Source: Rhodobacter sp. (GTDB lineage: Bacteria > Pseudomonadota > Alphaproteobacteria > Rhodobacterales > Rhodobacteraceae). Taken from it: DNA of 51,888 nt. The notes below the pieces were generated by a model. That model was not told the DNA's origin. It worked only from the letters and a program-made list of their open reading frames with translations, and made no database searches. Position 1 is the stretch's first letter. The number at the start of each line of letters is the position of its first letter. The translations under genes and the position numbers were made by a program. The stretch spans positions 1 through 51,888 of the forward strand of contig JADCEF010000038.1 of assembly GCA_020250445.1 (NCBI GenBank), read 5' to 3'. This document shows, in pieces, positions 25,315-34,403 of the stretch.

Positions 25315-26320
25315 CTAACCGGGCTGGCCCGACAGGCGCGGTCCGGGCCCGCCCGCCGCGATATGCCCGGCCACGCGGGTTCCCGGAACCTGCCCTGCGT
25401 TCAGCGCGGCCCCCCCGGGGGCGCATGACCCCATGCGTCCCTGCGGCCTCGCCAATGGCATAAGGGCCGGGCAAACTGCTGCGCCCCCAGGTATCAACCG
25501 CAATCCCGCCGTTCATGTGCTGGCTGTTCACTGCAAATTCCAGCGTGTCGCACCGGATATCAGCCTTGTAGCGCAAGTAAGGCCCAATAGACAGCAGGTT
25601 CATATGATGCAGCCGCTCGATTGGCAGCGGCTGTCGGGTGCCCGCCTTTCCTGGTCAGGTGGCTGCGTCCGCGTCCAGTCGATCAAGGCTGAAGGGCAGA
25701 TCGCCGGGCACAGGTGCCGGGTTGCGGTTGAAATCCGTGAACACCCGGCAGCAGGCCCGACTTCCCGGGTGATCGCCGGATCGAAAAGGCTTGATCCGAA
25801 GTCCGGCATCCCGGTGGCGTGCCAGGGCCATTGATACCTTTGGGGAAGACGTTCGGCACCAGGTCCTGCGTGGTGCGGCAGTAATCGGCCTGAGAACCGT
25901 GCTCGCTCCCCCGGGCAGCGACCGAATAGGCATAAGGCATCGCCTGCACATAGTGCCTGACAGGTTCCATGGAAAGCCTTCGCGCCATGTGCCGTTGCCG
26001 AATCGGCATTCGGTCGGATTGACCGGATCGACGCCCGCTTCAAGGGCCAGACCCGGGCATCCGAAACAGCCGGTCGGGATCACGGAATCGCGGTAAGGCC
26101 CGCCCGGTCCGCGCCCTGCAATCACTTGCGCCGGGGCGCGAAACAGCGTCAGCCCAAAGGGTTGTCCGGCACCTGCGTTTTGGGCCGCGCAGCGCGGATA
26201 CCCGAAACCGCCCCTTTGTCGCCCTGCCCCGCGACCAGGATGCGTACCCCGGGTGCCAGGTTGAAGAAATCAATGCCAGCCTGAATGCCCCGGTCGCCAG
26301 CAGCTTCACCACCAGCGGGG
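25315..26320 (-). pseudogene. Shattered FAD-dependent oxidoreductase (fumarate-reductase flavoprotein-like)
   Basis: On the minus strand, pieces of one flavoprotein occur in order but in different frames: AGQGDKGAVSG, GPGGPYRDSVIPTGCFG, a WNLSGT segment followed by QAMPYAYSVAARG, then NGGIAVDTWGRSSLPG, AIGEAAGTHGV and GGAALNAGQV. These match the middle and C-terminal parts of FAD-binding oxidoreductases of the succinate dehydrogenase/fumarate reductase type. The N-terminal dinucleotide-binding motif is not found, and several frameshifts and deletions are needed. The stop of the last piece is at 25315. This explains the otherwise empty 1.1 kb between the kinase and the PAP2 gene. Confidence 0.72.
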
Positions 26321-26452
26321 AAGTCACATTTACCCGGGGATCACGACCTGATCGGGTTGCCACCACTGCCGTGACACCCCCCCTTTTGTCCGGGGGACAG
26401 GCATTCGTCTTGCCCGCAAGGACATGCCTGTATCCGATTGTGGTTTTTGCCT

Positions 26453-27310
26453 TTACGTCCTGCGCCATGACGCGAACTTTCGCCAAAGCCGCAAGAAGCC
26501 TGCGCAAACCGGTCGCCCAAGGCCGAAGAAGGCACCGGACAGTGCCTGGCCGGTCAAGATCACGGCAGGGAAAAGCACCATCGGATCAAGCACGAATTGG
26601 TGACCCCGGCCAGCCATGTGTCTTCGCAGCAGCAGGCAGAAAGCTGTGCCCAGCGCCAGACCTGCAAGGCAATCGCTCAGCCAGTGCACGCCCAGCAAGG
26701 CCCGCGACATCGCTGCAACAAGGCCGATGGACAGCCAGGCCCAGGACAGTCTCGGGGCGCAGATTGCCAGTGCAACGGCACAGGCCGCCGCCGTTGTGGC
26801 ATGTCCTGACGGGAAGGAAGCCCAGCCAGCACGGAACGCCAAGACTGAGAATTCCAGAACATTCGGGTCGGGGACCGTCGATGGCCGCATGCGACCGATC
26901 ATGTTCTTGGAAAGGCTTGCCACAAAGCCGCTGCCCGCGACCGACAAGACCACAAGCAGAAGACAGGAGCGGAAGTCCCTCAATTCTTCGGCTGCGGCGC
27001 CCTGCGCACGGCGCCTTGCGACAGCGACAAGGGCCAGCAGGGTCAGGCCGATGCCAAGGGGCCAGGCCGAATTCCCAAACTCCGTCACCATGCGCAGCGC
27101 GGCGTTCAGCGTCGGATCAAACGATTTTGCCATGGTGTGGACCGGCCCATCGGCAATCACCACCACCAGGAACAGGGCACAGACAAAGCAGATGAAAAGC
27201 GAAAGCGGGCTTTGGTCCTGCCGGGCAAGGATCGCCGCGATCCGTGGCCGTGTGTCCGCTTCGGCACCCGGGCCGGCTGCCCCATCTTCCGCTGATTGCA
27301 GGTCTTTCAT
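26453..27310 (-). CDS. PAP2-family phosphatase (membrane lipid phosphatase)
   Basis: A 285-residue membrane protein with the three acid-phosphatase motifs KNMIGRMRP, PSGH and SRALLGVHWLSD in order, between several hydrophobic helices. The family dephosphorylates lipid phosphates such as undecaprenyl pyrophosphate, phosphatidate or lipid A. The ATG overlaps the stop of the ArnT-like gene by four bases, so the two form an operon. That pairing suggests a role in recycling the polyprenyl carrier or trimming lipid A together with a glycosyl transfer. Confidence 0.87.
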   Translation of the reverse strand: MKDLQSAEDGAAGPGAEADTRPRIAAILARQDQSPLSLFICFVCALFLVVVIADGPVHTMAKSFDPTLNAALRMVTEFGNSAWPLGIGLTLLALVAVARRRAQGAAAEELRDFRSCLLLVVLSVAGSGFVASLSKNMIGRMRPSTVPDPNVLEFSVLAFRAGWASFPSGHATTAAACAVALAICAPRLSWAWLSIGLVAAMSRALLGVHWLSDCLAGLALGTAFCLLLRRHMAGRGHQFVLDPMVLFPAVILTGQALSGAFFGLGRPVCAGFLRLWRKFASWRRT

Positions 27311-29040
27311 GGTTCACCGTGACAGTCGAGGATGTCGAGCGTGACCTGCCGCCCCGCGCCGATGGCAAAGCCGGCGACGGTGCCGACAAGCCGACAGCCC
27401 TGCGCAAGGGCGTCCGGGGTGAAACCGCCGTCGCGCAGGCTGACGGCAACAAGGCAGGGACCGGGCCGGATCACGTCGGTTCCGGCGGTGCCGGGCCCGG
27501 AATAAAGCCGGGTGTCCCTGCCGCCGCGCCAGACAAGGGAAGGCTCGGTATACCCCAAACCCGCCATCCGGGGCCGGGCACAGCCGTTCAAGGCGGCGGT
27601 TTCGGCGGCCAGCGCCATTGCCGCTTCGGTCGGCCACAAGGCAGGCATGCGGGCGACGGCCAGGATCAGACTGGCGTGCAGGACAACCCCGGCCAGCCCA
27701 AGAAAGGCCGCCAGTCCCAGGGGCCGGGACGCGGCAAAGGACCGAAGCGCGAAGGTCGCGGCAAGACCGGCGCCAGCCAGACCGGCACCGGCAAGCCACA
27801 TGGCGGCGCGGTTTTCTGTTGCTGCGGCATATCCAAGCATCGCGATGCCCAGCGCAAGGCCGGGAAGAAACGAAACCGCCGCCACGATGCGCAGGGGCCG
27901 GGATGCCGTGGCAAGGGCGGTCGGCAGGTGACCTGCGGCAAGCAGCGCCAGGGCGGGGAAGACCGGAAGGGTATAGTGGATAAGCTTGGTCGGAATTGCC
28001 TCGTACAGCAGCCAGACCGGGATGACCCAGGCCAGGCAGAACCGCGTCGCCGCCTCGCGGCGCGCCCGCCATATGGCGGGCAGCGAAAGAACAAGCAGGG
28101 GCGTTGCGGGCCAGAAGGTGAACCAGAGGCCGACCAGGTAACTTCCCGGCGGTGCTCCCTTGCCCTCCTGGCCCGAAGCGATCTTGGGCAGAAGGTCGGT
28201 CGCCACAGACCCCAGCCAGAAGGTCCCGTTGCTGCGCAGGGTGATCGCCAGGAACCACGGAAGGGTCACAAGCAGCGCGACAAGAACCGGAACGGGCGCC
28301 CGTAGCGGCCGCAGCCAGTCTGCGCGGCGGTCCGCAAGACACAGCGTCAGCGCCGTCAGCGCGGGCACCATGGGGCCGATGGGACCCTTGATCAGCGTTC
28401 CGGCGGCCATGGCCAGCCAGAAGGCCAGGGGTCCGGCCCGGCCGACCGGCCTGCCAAGGTAAAGCCGCACCAGCACGGCCTGAGCGGCCAGTACCGTGGC
28501 CAGCAGCGCGGCATCAGTCTTTGCAATACGGGCTTCTCCGCCGATCACCAGCCCGCCGGCAAAGACCGCCGCTGCCGCCAGCGCCGCCAGTCTGCCGAAC
28601 AGGGGCGTGCCGACGACGGCAACAAGAAGCACCGCCAGCGTGGCCCCGATCAGCGAGGGCAGCCGGTACACCCAAAGCCCGGCCTCCGGACCCTGACCAG
28701 AGGCAAGCACCGCCGCGCTTTGCAGCCAGTAGATGCCGACAGGCTTCTTGTGGCGCGCTTCGTCCTGGAACCGGATGTCGACAAAGTCACCGCTTTCAAC
28801 CATCTGCCTGCTGGCCTGGACAAACCGCGCCTCGTCCCTGTCCGTGACAGGCAGGCTGGCGATGCCCGGCACAAAGGCCAGGACTGCGAAAAGAAGCAGG
28901 GCCAGCCAGGGCCCGGCACGCAGGATGGCACGGGGTCTGGAGGCAGGCGTCAAGAGATGCCTCGATCCTTTTGTGTCCCTGGCCGGGGGTTGCCCGAGGC
29001 CCGCAACGGGCCGTGCCGACAAGGTTGATGGCTGCCCCAT
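27307..29040 (-). CDS. ArnT-like polyprenyl-phosphate-sugar glycosyltransferase (GT-C fold)
   Basis: A 577-residue multi-spanning membrane protein. After a proline-rich cytoplasmic leader, the first periplasmic loop has the GT-C acidic motif TDRDEARFVQASRQM, then KKPVGIYWLQ, as in ArnT/PMT enzymes that move a sugar from a polyprenyl phosphate to lipid A or another acceptor. About twelve hydrophobic segments follow. The unusually long leader (about 40 residues) may be non-native, because the region just upstream is the remnant of a GT2 gene. It is coupled to the PAP2 phosphatase gene downstream. Confidence 0.85.
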   Translation of the reverse strand: MGQPSTLSARPVAGLGQPPARDTKGSRHLLTPASRPRAILRAGPWLALLLFAVLAFVPGIASLPVTDRDEARFVQASRQMVESGDFVDIRFQDEARHKKPVGIYWLQSAAVLASGQGPEAGLWVYRLPSLIGATLAVLLVAVVGTPLFGRLAALAAAAVFAGGLVIGGEARIAKTDAALLATVLAAQAVLVRLYLGRPVGRAGPLAFWLAMAAGTLIKGPIGPMVPALTALTLCLADRRADWLRPLRAPVPVLVALLVTLPWFLAITLRSNGTFWLGSVATDLLPKIASGQEGKGAPPGSYLVGLWFTFWPATPLLVLSLPAIWRARREAATRFCLAWVIPVWLLYEAIPTKLIHYTLPVFPALALLAAGHLPTALATASRPLRIVAAVSFLPGLALGIAMLGYAAATENRAAMWLAGAGLAGAGLAATFALRSFAASRPLGLAAFLGLAGVVLHASLILAVARMPALWPTEAAMALAAETAALNGCARPRMAGLGYTEPSLVWRGGRDTRLYSGPGTAGTDVIRPGPCLVAVSLRDGGFTPDALAQGCRLVGTVAGFAIGAGRQVTLDILDCHGEP

Positions 29041-29042
29041 GA

Positions 29043-29402
29043 CTGGCCTGCCAACGGGCGGCAGGCGGTATCGGCATCGGGGCCTTCAAGGAATGCCATG
29101 CGGCGCGGCAGGGTCTTCGGCGGGTTTTGCCTGTGCCGGTCAACTGTTGCAGCAAGGGGGGGTCTGGCCCCCTGAACGACCGGGCGCAGGGCCGCAGACT
29201 GCCCGGCACAGACCGGATGGCCGGGCACCCGGACGTCCGCATCCGGTGCGGCCGGGCCAGGGCATTGATGCCCGGAAGACTCCGCAGATCTGTCGCCGAC
29301 CGACAGACGCCCGCAGGCGCTAGGCGCGGCGGCTGCGGCAATACCGGCACCCAAGGCTGCCACGGCACCGTCCCCGTTCCGAAGCGGAACCACTATCGAC
29401 AT
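29043..29402 (-). pseudogene. Decayed GT2 glycosyltransferase, dolichyl-phosphate-mannose synthase-like
   Basis: The minus-strand frame opens MSIVVPLRNGDGAVAAL, typical of GT2 synthases that charge polyprenyl phosphate. It then loses sense over about 30 codons where the nucleotide-binding DDGS region should be, and recovers as HPVCAGQSAALRPVVQGAR and NPPKTLPRRMAFLEGPDAD. The core segment with the catalytic Asp residues is destroyed by shifts or substitutions, and the C-terminal part is missing. The remnant ends 3 bases before the ArnT-like start, the normal position of such a synthase relative to ArnT. Confidence 0.65.
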
Positions 29403-29691
29403 GCCCGATGAAAGGACTGCAAGCGAACCCGCCCAAGGCCGCAGAAGGACCGGCCCTGACCAAACCGGGCCGCCCTACAGCGAACACGGGCCTCTGATGA
29501 CGTCCCGGCGGCGGTCATGATACGTCTTGGCATCCTATCGAACTTCGCCGCCCGTCCAGTCGCCCACCCTCGAAAGCCACAAACAGCCTGCATCTGCCAT
29601 TCGCAAGACGACCCCGTGATCAGCGCGGCGACGCTAAGGGACCGGGGCCGCGTCCGTCAAGGCGCAGTAACGTTCTGACTGGCGCGGGCTT
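29403..29691. other. Non-coding stretch between GT2 remnant and R1 copy B
   Basis: Roughly 290 bases with no recognisable gene, RNA or terminator on either strand. The sequence may include the promoter of the GT2/ArnT/PAP2 unit on the minus strand, but I see no convincing -35/-10 pair. Confidence 0.4.
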
Positions 29692-29979
29692 AACAGGCTG
29701 CTGAAACAGCATCCCCTCCGCCTGCCGGACGGAAGATCGTCCTGACCCGCGTGAAATGAGCTTGCCGTTCCGGACGGACGCTGAAACGCAGCGCGTTTCC
29801 CCCGCCCGTGCGCGACGGTACCCGCAGAGCGGCAGGTCCGGGAACAACGGCAGGCCGGTGGCACGCCCACGCTGGGCCGGGACGATGGCCCCAGCCAGAC
29901 CGCACGGCGCGCGCGCGGAAGAGTGTGCCCCCTTTCCGTTCAGCCAGCCCATGCAATCTGCACTTTTTCAGCACCCTTC
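29692..29979 (+). repeat. R1 repeat copy B, shorter
   Basis: Bounded by AACAGGCTGCTGAAACAGC (29692-29710) and CACTTTTTCAGCACCCTTCC (29961-29980). It matches copy A read on the opposite strand at both ends and in blocks such as CGATGGCCCC and GCGCGCGGAAGAG, but it lacks the long central hairpin, giving 288 bases instead of 376. It ends 56 bases from the stop of the acyltransferase gene. Confidence 0.6.
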
Positions 29980-30035
29980 CATGCGCCCTGCCTGATGCAG
30001 GCACTCCGTGTTTTTTGGGTCTGTCGTTTCGGTAC

Positions 30036-30806
30036 CTAGCCTGCGGCAAGGCGCAAAAGGCGCGCGCGGGCGGGGGGTATGGCGTGAATCTCCAGGCCGG
30101 TAAAGACATGCAGCGTGTTCAGATCACGGTCCACCACGGCATGATCGCTGACCCAGCCGCCCATCAGCAGATAGGTTTTCAGCAGCGGCGGCATCGCCCG
30201 CATCGCGCGCCTGGCATCGGGGCGGAACAGGCGCAATGCGCGGGCAAAGCGGAAGACATCGGGGGCCTTGACGCGGGGCAGCCAGCGCTTGGGGGCCAGA
30301 TGGGCGTCCTTCAGCATGGCAAAGGCATCGTGATAGGCCGCCGCCTCGGTGCCCTCGAAAGACGAGCAGCCAAACAGCATTTCGGCCCCCGTCTGATCTA
30401 CAAAGCGGGTCATGGCGCCCCAGGCAATGCGCAGGATGTCGGGGTCGCGCCAGTCGGGGTGGATGCAGAAGCGGCCCAGTTCCACCATCGGGCCGTCAAA
30501 CCGTGCCAGCGCCGAAAGATTGTAATGCTGCGCCGAATAACTGCGCCCGATTTCGGCACCGTTCAGCAGCGGCAGCAGGCGAAAGCAGCAGACCAGCGTG
30601 CCACTGGCCGTGTCTTCCACCAGCACATGGCGGCAGGCGGCGTCAAAGGCATCGGCGTCTACACCCGGTGTCGCGGCCGGTTCCCGGTGTGCAGCAAGGC
30701 CCCGCTTCTCCACAAAGCTGAGGTAGCGCAGCCGCCGGGCGCGCAGAAGATCGCCATCGGACCCGCCGATGCGCGCGGTGTAACGGCCCTTGCGCAGTGC
30801 AAGCAT
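30036..30806 (-). CDS. OlsB-like acyltransferase (GNAT, hemolysin-related)
   Basis: A 256-residue protein of the OlsB/hemolysin-like acyltransferase family, which transfers a 3-hydroxyacyl group from acyl carrier protein to ornithine in ornithine-lipid synthesis. Family segments include RRLRYLSFVEKRG, HVLVEDTASGTLVCCFRLL, VELGRFCIHPDWRD and AYHDAFAML. I choose the ATG at 30806, preceded by a perfect AGGAGG; the open frame extends to 31229, but that part runs antisense through msrB. No olsA gene is adjacent, so ornithine as acceptor is a family-based guess. Confidence 0.8.
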   Translation of the reverse strand: MLALRKGRYTARIGGSDGDLLRARRLRYLSFVEKRGLAAHREPAATPGVDADAFDAACRHVLVEDTASGTLVCCFRLLPLLNGAEIGRSYSAQHYNLSALARFDGPMVELGRFCIHPDWRDPDILRIAWGAMTRFVDQTGAEMLFGCSSFEGTEAAAYHDAFAMLKDAHLAPKRWLPRVKAPDVFRFARALRLFRPDARRAMRAMPPLLKTYLLMGGWVSDHAVVDRDLNTLHVFTGLEIHAIPPARARLLRLAAG

Positions 30807-30917
30807 CGGCGCCTCCTGATGCCTTGCGGCATGGCTCTGCGTGTCTACATAAGACCCAGTGCCGGGAAACACCAGAAACGTAACGTCATTGCGACGCAAG
30901 CAAGGATGGGCTCCGCG

Positions 30918-31313
30918 ATGGACAAGATCGAAAAGACCGATGCCGAATGGCGCGCGCAGCTGTCTGACCTGGCCTACAGGGTCACGCGCAAGCACGGGAC
31001 AGAGCGTGCAGGAAGTCACGAAGCCTTTCCGGACGTCGCCGGGAGGTACCATTGCATCTGCTGCGATGCGCCGCTGTTCGACCAGGCGGCAAAGTTCGAA
31101 AGCGGCACCGGCTGGCCCAGCTTCTTTGCACCGCTGAACCCCGAAGCGGTGGGCGAGAGTGACGACCGCAGCTTCTTCATGCGGCGCACCGAGGTGCACT
31201 GCGCGCGCTGCGACGCGCATCTGGGCCATGTCTTTCCCGACGGCCCCCCGCCGACCGGGCTGCGCTATTGCATGAACGGTGTCGCCCTGCGGTTCAGGCC
31301 GAAGGCAGGCTGA
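30918..31313 (+). CDS. msrB: Peptide-methionine (R)-S-oxide reductase
   Basis: A 131-residue MsrB that reduces methionine-R-sulfoxide in proteins. Two zinc CxxC pairs are visible (CICCDAPLF and CARCDAHLGHVFPDG), the catalytic Cys is in RYCMNGVALRF, and the GTGWPSF motif lies in the middle. The length is that of a single-domain MsrB. The start at 30918 is chosen over an in-frame ATG at 30906 because AAGGATGGG then has good spacing. It is divergent from the acyltransferase gene, with about 110 bases between them. Confidence 0.92.
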   Translation: MDKIEKTDAEWRAQLSDLAYRVTRKHGTERAGSHEAFPDVAGRYHCICCDAPLFDQAAKFESGTGWPSFFAPLNPEAVGESDDRSFFMRRTEVHCARCDAHLGHVFPDGPPPTGLRYCMNGVALRFRPKAG

Positions 31314-31991
31314 TCAGGCGCGGCACCGGTCAGAGTCGAGAAAGGCACGCAGGCTTTTTCTGTCATCTCTTTCAAAGACCTGGTCGGTCACCACAAGCTG
31401 CGCCACCCTGTCAAAGCGGAAGGTGCGAAAGGTCTGGCGCAGGTCGCACCAGCCAGAGAACATCCAGCCTTCGTCAAAATTCCAGATCGCAAGTGGACGC
31501 AGCACACGATCCGTCCGCTGACCGTGGCCGTCAGTGTAGGTCATCCGGACCATGCGCCGCAGACGGATCGCCGTGCGCACCGCCGACGCAAACTCTGGTG
31601 CGCCCGTGCGGCGGCGCAACGAATAGAAGGGCGCATCGGCAAGCTGGCGCAGTTCCGGCAAGGGAAGGGTTGCCTGAATTTTTGCGCGCACCTCTTTAGC
31701 CGCCGAAGCGAGGACAGGGTCATCAAGGCTTTCGGCAAATGACAGCGCCACGGCAAGCGCATCAATCTGCTCATGAGTGAATGTCACCGGGGGCAGATCA
31801 AATCCGGGACGAAGCAGGTAGCCCACGCCCGCTTCACCTTCGATCGGCAGCCCGGACCCCTGCAGATGGGCAATGTCCCGATAGATCGTGCGAACGCTGA
31901 CTTCAAACTGCGCCGCAAGGTCTTCGGCCCGGCTGACGCTGCGGGTCCGCATCTCGTTCACCAGTCTGAAAAGCCGCTCTGCCCGACGCAT
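31314..31991 (-). CDS. YafY-type HTH/WYL-domain transcriptional regulator
   Basis: A 225-residue regulator: an N-terminal winged helix (RLFRLVNEMRT, then VSVRTIYRDIAHLQGSGLPI) followed by a linker and a WYL domain (DRVLRPLAIWNFDEGWMFSG, FRTFRFDRV). WYL domains bind small ligands or single-stranded nucleic acid. I start at the ATG at 31991, which places the helix-turn-helix at the usual distance from the N-terminus. It abuts msrB tail to tail; the two stop codons are adjacent. Its target is unknown. Confidence 0.87.
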   Translation of the reverse strand: MRRAERLFRLVNEMRTRSVSRAEDLAAQFEVSVRTIYRDIAHLQGSGLPIEGEAGVGYLLRPGFDLPPVTFTHEQIDALAVALSFAESLDDPVLASAAKEVRAKIQATLPLPELRQLADAPFYSLRRRTGAPEFASAVRTAIRLRRMVRMTYTDGHGQRTDRVLRPLAIWNFDEGWMFSGWCDLRQTFRTFRFDRVAQLVVTDQVFERDDRKSLRAFLDSDRCRA

Positions 31992-32132
31992 CGCGTGACC
32001 CGAAATCCTGCAGATGGCAGTCATCTTACATGCGAATATCCGGAGCATACAGGGCGTTGCACGGCGCAACGGTCCTGCGCCCCGATGTTGCCCCCACTAC
32101 CGCCTTGGCGCAGGTAACGGGTGCGCGCGCCG

Positions 32133-32528
32133 TCAGTCGGCGGCCGACGCTTCGATCTCGATCATCAGCGCCGGGATTGCCAGCCTTGTGACGCCCAACA
32201 GCGTCATTGGCGGCGCGACACCGGCCGATCCCAGACGCACGCCAATCAGATCAAAGTTCTGCAGGGCGGAATCCATGTCTGTTGCGTAGATGGCAAGCCG
32301 GGTGAGATTGGCTAGAGACATGCCTGCGGCGGCCAGAACCGCCTCCAGATTGTCGAGGGCAAGGCCGATCTGGGCCCGCATGTTTCCCTCATGCTGCGGA
32401 TGCCCCTGCGCATCAACGGCGGTCTGACCGGAACAGGTCAGGTGCCGGGTTGCGCCAGCAAGCACCTGTCCCTGATCATAGCCCAACTTGACCGACCAAG
32501 GCCAAGGATTGACGGAAGTTCGCTGCAT
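32133..32528 (-). CDS. RidA family protein (YjgF/UK114)
   Basis: A 131-residue member of the RidA superfamily, which includes enamine/imine deaminases that protect PLP enzymes. It has the LTCSGQTAVDAQGHPQHEG opening, a DNLEAVLAAAGM helix and GVTRLAIPALMIEIEASA with the conserved Arg near the C-terminus. The ATG at 32528 follows GGGAAC. It is transcribed toward the WYL regulator, 141 bases away. Some Rid subgroups lack deaminase activity, so the subfamily is uncertain. Confidence 0.85.
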   Translation of the reverse strand: MQRTSVNPWPWSVKLGYDQGQVLAGATRHLTCSGQTAVDAQGHPQHEGNMRAQIGLALDNLEAVLAAAGMSLANLTRLAIYATDMDSALQNFDLIGVRLGSAGVAPPMTLLGVTRLAIPALMIEIEASAAD

Positions 32529-32769
32529 CTGAGTTCCCTGTTCTGAGATTGACAGATTCTCTTGAAACACAAGGGTACTGACAGCGTTGTGTCAGGAATG
32601 ATGCAGCGGGCATTCCTTCATGAAGCGACGGACCCGTGCAAGCGAACCCGTGACCCGGGGTGGCAGGGCAACCCATGAGGTGAAGACCCCCCCCAAATCC
32701 GTCAGGCACGGCTCTGGCGGTGCGTCGATGCGAACCCAAAAGAAGCGGTCCGCGCCGCCCTTGCTGCCC

Positions 32770-33270
32770 TCAGTTCTCACCAGGCAGCACCTGTCCGGCC
32801 GTCACGCGGCCGAAGTTGCCAAGCAGCTGGCCAAGGAAGCTGATGCCTTCGATGTTGCTGTCGGTGACGCGGCGCGACAGGGCGACAACCTGGCCATCTT
32901 CCAGACCGAAGCGTTCGATGTTGGACACGGTCCCGCTTTCGGCGAAGGTGATGACCACAACCTGCCGCTGGACCTCTTCGGGGGCCAAGGGGCCGCGCTG
33001 TCTGTAGCGGCTTTGCACGTAGTACCAGCGGGTATCGCCCAACAGGCCTAGGGCGCTGGGGCGCCCCACCGCCCTGGACACGGTCTCGCGGTCGTCTTTG
33101 CCGACAGTCAGGACGGCAAGCTCGGCATCCGTGGGCGCAAAGCCGTGGTCGCGGTACAGCGGCGTGCATCCGGCAAGCACCAGAAATCCAAGACCGAACA
33201 GCGCAAACGCAGCCCACTGGAAGGCCATCCGGAACACGGCTGTTTCCGGCCCTCTTGCCCTGGGTCGCAT
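32770..33270 (-). CDS. bamE: Outer membrane protein assembly factor BamE-like lipoprotein
   Basis: A 166-residue lipoprotein with an N-terminal hydrophobic helix ending in the lipobox LAGC, followed by the SmpA/OmlA fold (VGKDDRETVSRAVGRPSALG, DTRWYYVQSR, ITFAESGTVSNIE). BamE assists beta-barrel insertion at the outer membrane. The start at 33270 is fixed by AGGAGG six bases upstream; a shorter start at 33228 lacks one. It is divergent from yceD with 157 bases between, the common order in Rhodobacteraceae upstream of the rpmF-plsX-fabH block. Confidence 0.87.
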   Translation of the reverse strand: MRPRARGPETAVFRMAFQWAAFALFGLGFLVLAGCTPLYRDHGFAPTDAELAVLTVGKDDRETVSRAVGRPSALGLLGDTRWYYVQSRYRQRGPLAPEEVQRQVVVITFAESGTVSNIERFGLEDGQVVALSRRVTDSNIEGISFLGQLLGNFGRVTAGQVLPGEN

Positions 33271-33427
33271 GCGCAGCCTCCTGTCGCCTTCCGCCGTCTC
33301 TCGGTGCCTCTTGCCGCTTGCCTTGCCGGCCGCGGCCCCTTATCCGACGGTGCCCCGGATTACGACAGGTCGCGGTTCTGTTCAAGAAAGGAACGCGCGG
33401 CCCCGGGCCATGCGAAAGGAGCATCCG

Positions 33428-34003
33428 ATGGCTGACCCTCTTCCCGTGTCGATGCCGCTGCGCACGGCCACCCTTGGCGGTCGCAAGCCCGTCCGGTTCG
33501 ACCTCAGGCCCGACGCCGCGCAGCGCGGCGCACTGGCGCGTCTTCTGGGCATCAGCGCCATTCCCGCACTGCGCTTGCAGGGCGAGGTGCGCCTGCTTGG
33601 ACGGTCCGAACTTGTGCTGGAGGCGCACCTCGACGCAACCGTGATCCAGCCCTGCGTGATCAGCCTGGCCCCGGTGACGACGAAGATCGGGGTGCCGGTG
33701 CTGCGCAGGTATCTGCGCGATTATGCTCTGCCGGCAGAGGACGAGGCGGAAATGCCGGAAGATGACACCAGCGAACCCCTGCCCGACAGCATCGATCCCG
33801 GTGCCGTGATGACAGAGGCGCTGGCCCTGGCCCTTCCCGATTACCCGCGCGCGCCCGGCGCGGTCTGTGGCGAGGTCGCCGTGGCCCCGCCGGGGGCCAT
33901 GCCGCTTGGCGAGGCCGGTCTGAAACCCTTTGCCGGCCTGGCCAATCTGACAAAACGGCTGTCCGGGGGCAGCAACGGGGGGGGCGGAGACACCGGTCCC
34001 TGA
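33428..34003 (+). CDS. YceD/DUF177 family protein
   Basis: A 191-residue DUF177 protein, located upstream of rpmF as in most alphaproteobacteria. The central motif QGEVRLLGRSELVLEAHLDA precedes a TVIQPCVISLAPV segment with the conserved Cys; the C-terminal part is acidic and ends in a Gly-rich tail. The family is linked to ribosome or 23S rRNA biogenesis, though plant relatives give the clearest data. The start is supported by AAAGGAG at correct spacing. Confidence 0.87.
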   Translation: MADPLPVSMPLRTATLGGRKPVRFDLRPDAAQRGALARLLGISAIPALRLQGEVRLLGRSELVLEAHLDATVIQPCVISLAPVTTKIGVPVLRRYLRDYALPAEDEAEMPEDDTSEPLPDSIDPGAVMTEALALALPDYPRAPGAVCGEVAVAPPGAMPLGEAGLKPFAGLANLTKRLSGGSNGGGGDTGP

Positions 34004-34170
34004 GCCGAAGCAGGCGGCACCGCAAAGTGCAGAAACCCCTTGCGCCTTATCGGAATCCCGCTATGTTCCGCGCCTTGTTCACAGGAAGAAGCCTGCACGG
34101 CCGCTGCGTGTCGAATGCTTTGTTTCTTCATCATAATCAGGGGCATGTCCCCGCTACCCGAGGTTGAGAC

Positions 34171-34377
34171 ATGGCTGTCCCCCAGAACCGAGTCACCAGT
34201 TCCCGGCGCAACATGCGCCGCGCGCATGACGCGCTTGTTGCAGGCAATCCCGGCGAATGTCCGAACTGCGGCGAACTCAAGCGCCCGCACCACATCTGCG
34301 GGGCCTGCGGCCACTATGATGCGCGCGAAGTTGTGTCGCTGACCAGAGAGGTCGATCTGGACGAGGATGCGGCGTAA
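34171..34377 (+). CDS. rpmF: 50S ribosomal protein L32
   Basis: A 68-residue L32 with the conserved opening [21 protein letters not shown] and the zinc-ribbon CPNC...CGAC. The two cysteine pairs are intact, so this is the zinc-containing form. The start has GAGGTTGAG upstream. It lies between yceD and plsX, with 167 bases to the former and 26 to the latter, suggesting co-transcription with the fatty-acid genes. Confidence 0.96.
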   Translation: MAVPQNRVTSSRRNMRRAHDALVAGNPGECPNCGELKRPHHICGACGHYDAREVVSLTREVDLDEDAA

Positions 34378-34403
34378 GCCGCCCTCTTCCGCGCTGCTGA
34401 CCC

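Noticed and set aside
29808-30917. Long N-terminal extension of msrB
   Set aside because: It crosses repeat R1 copy B and runs antisense to the OlsB-like gene; MsrB homology begins only at about 30918.
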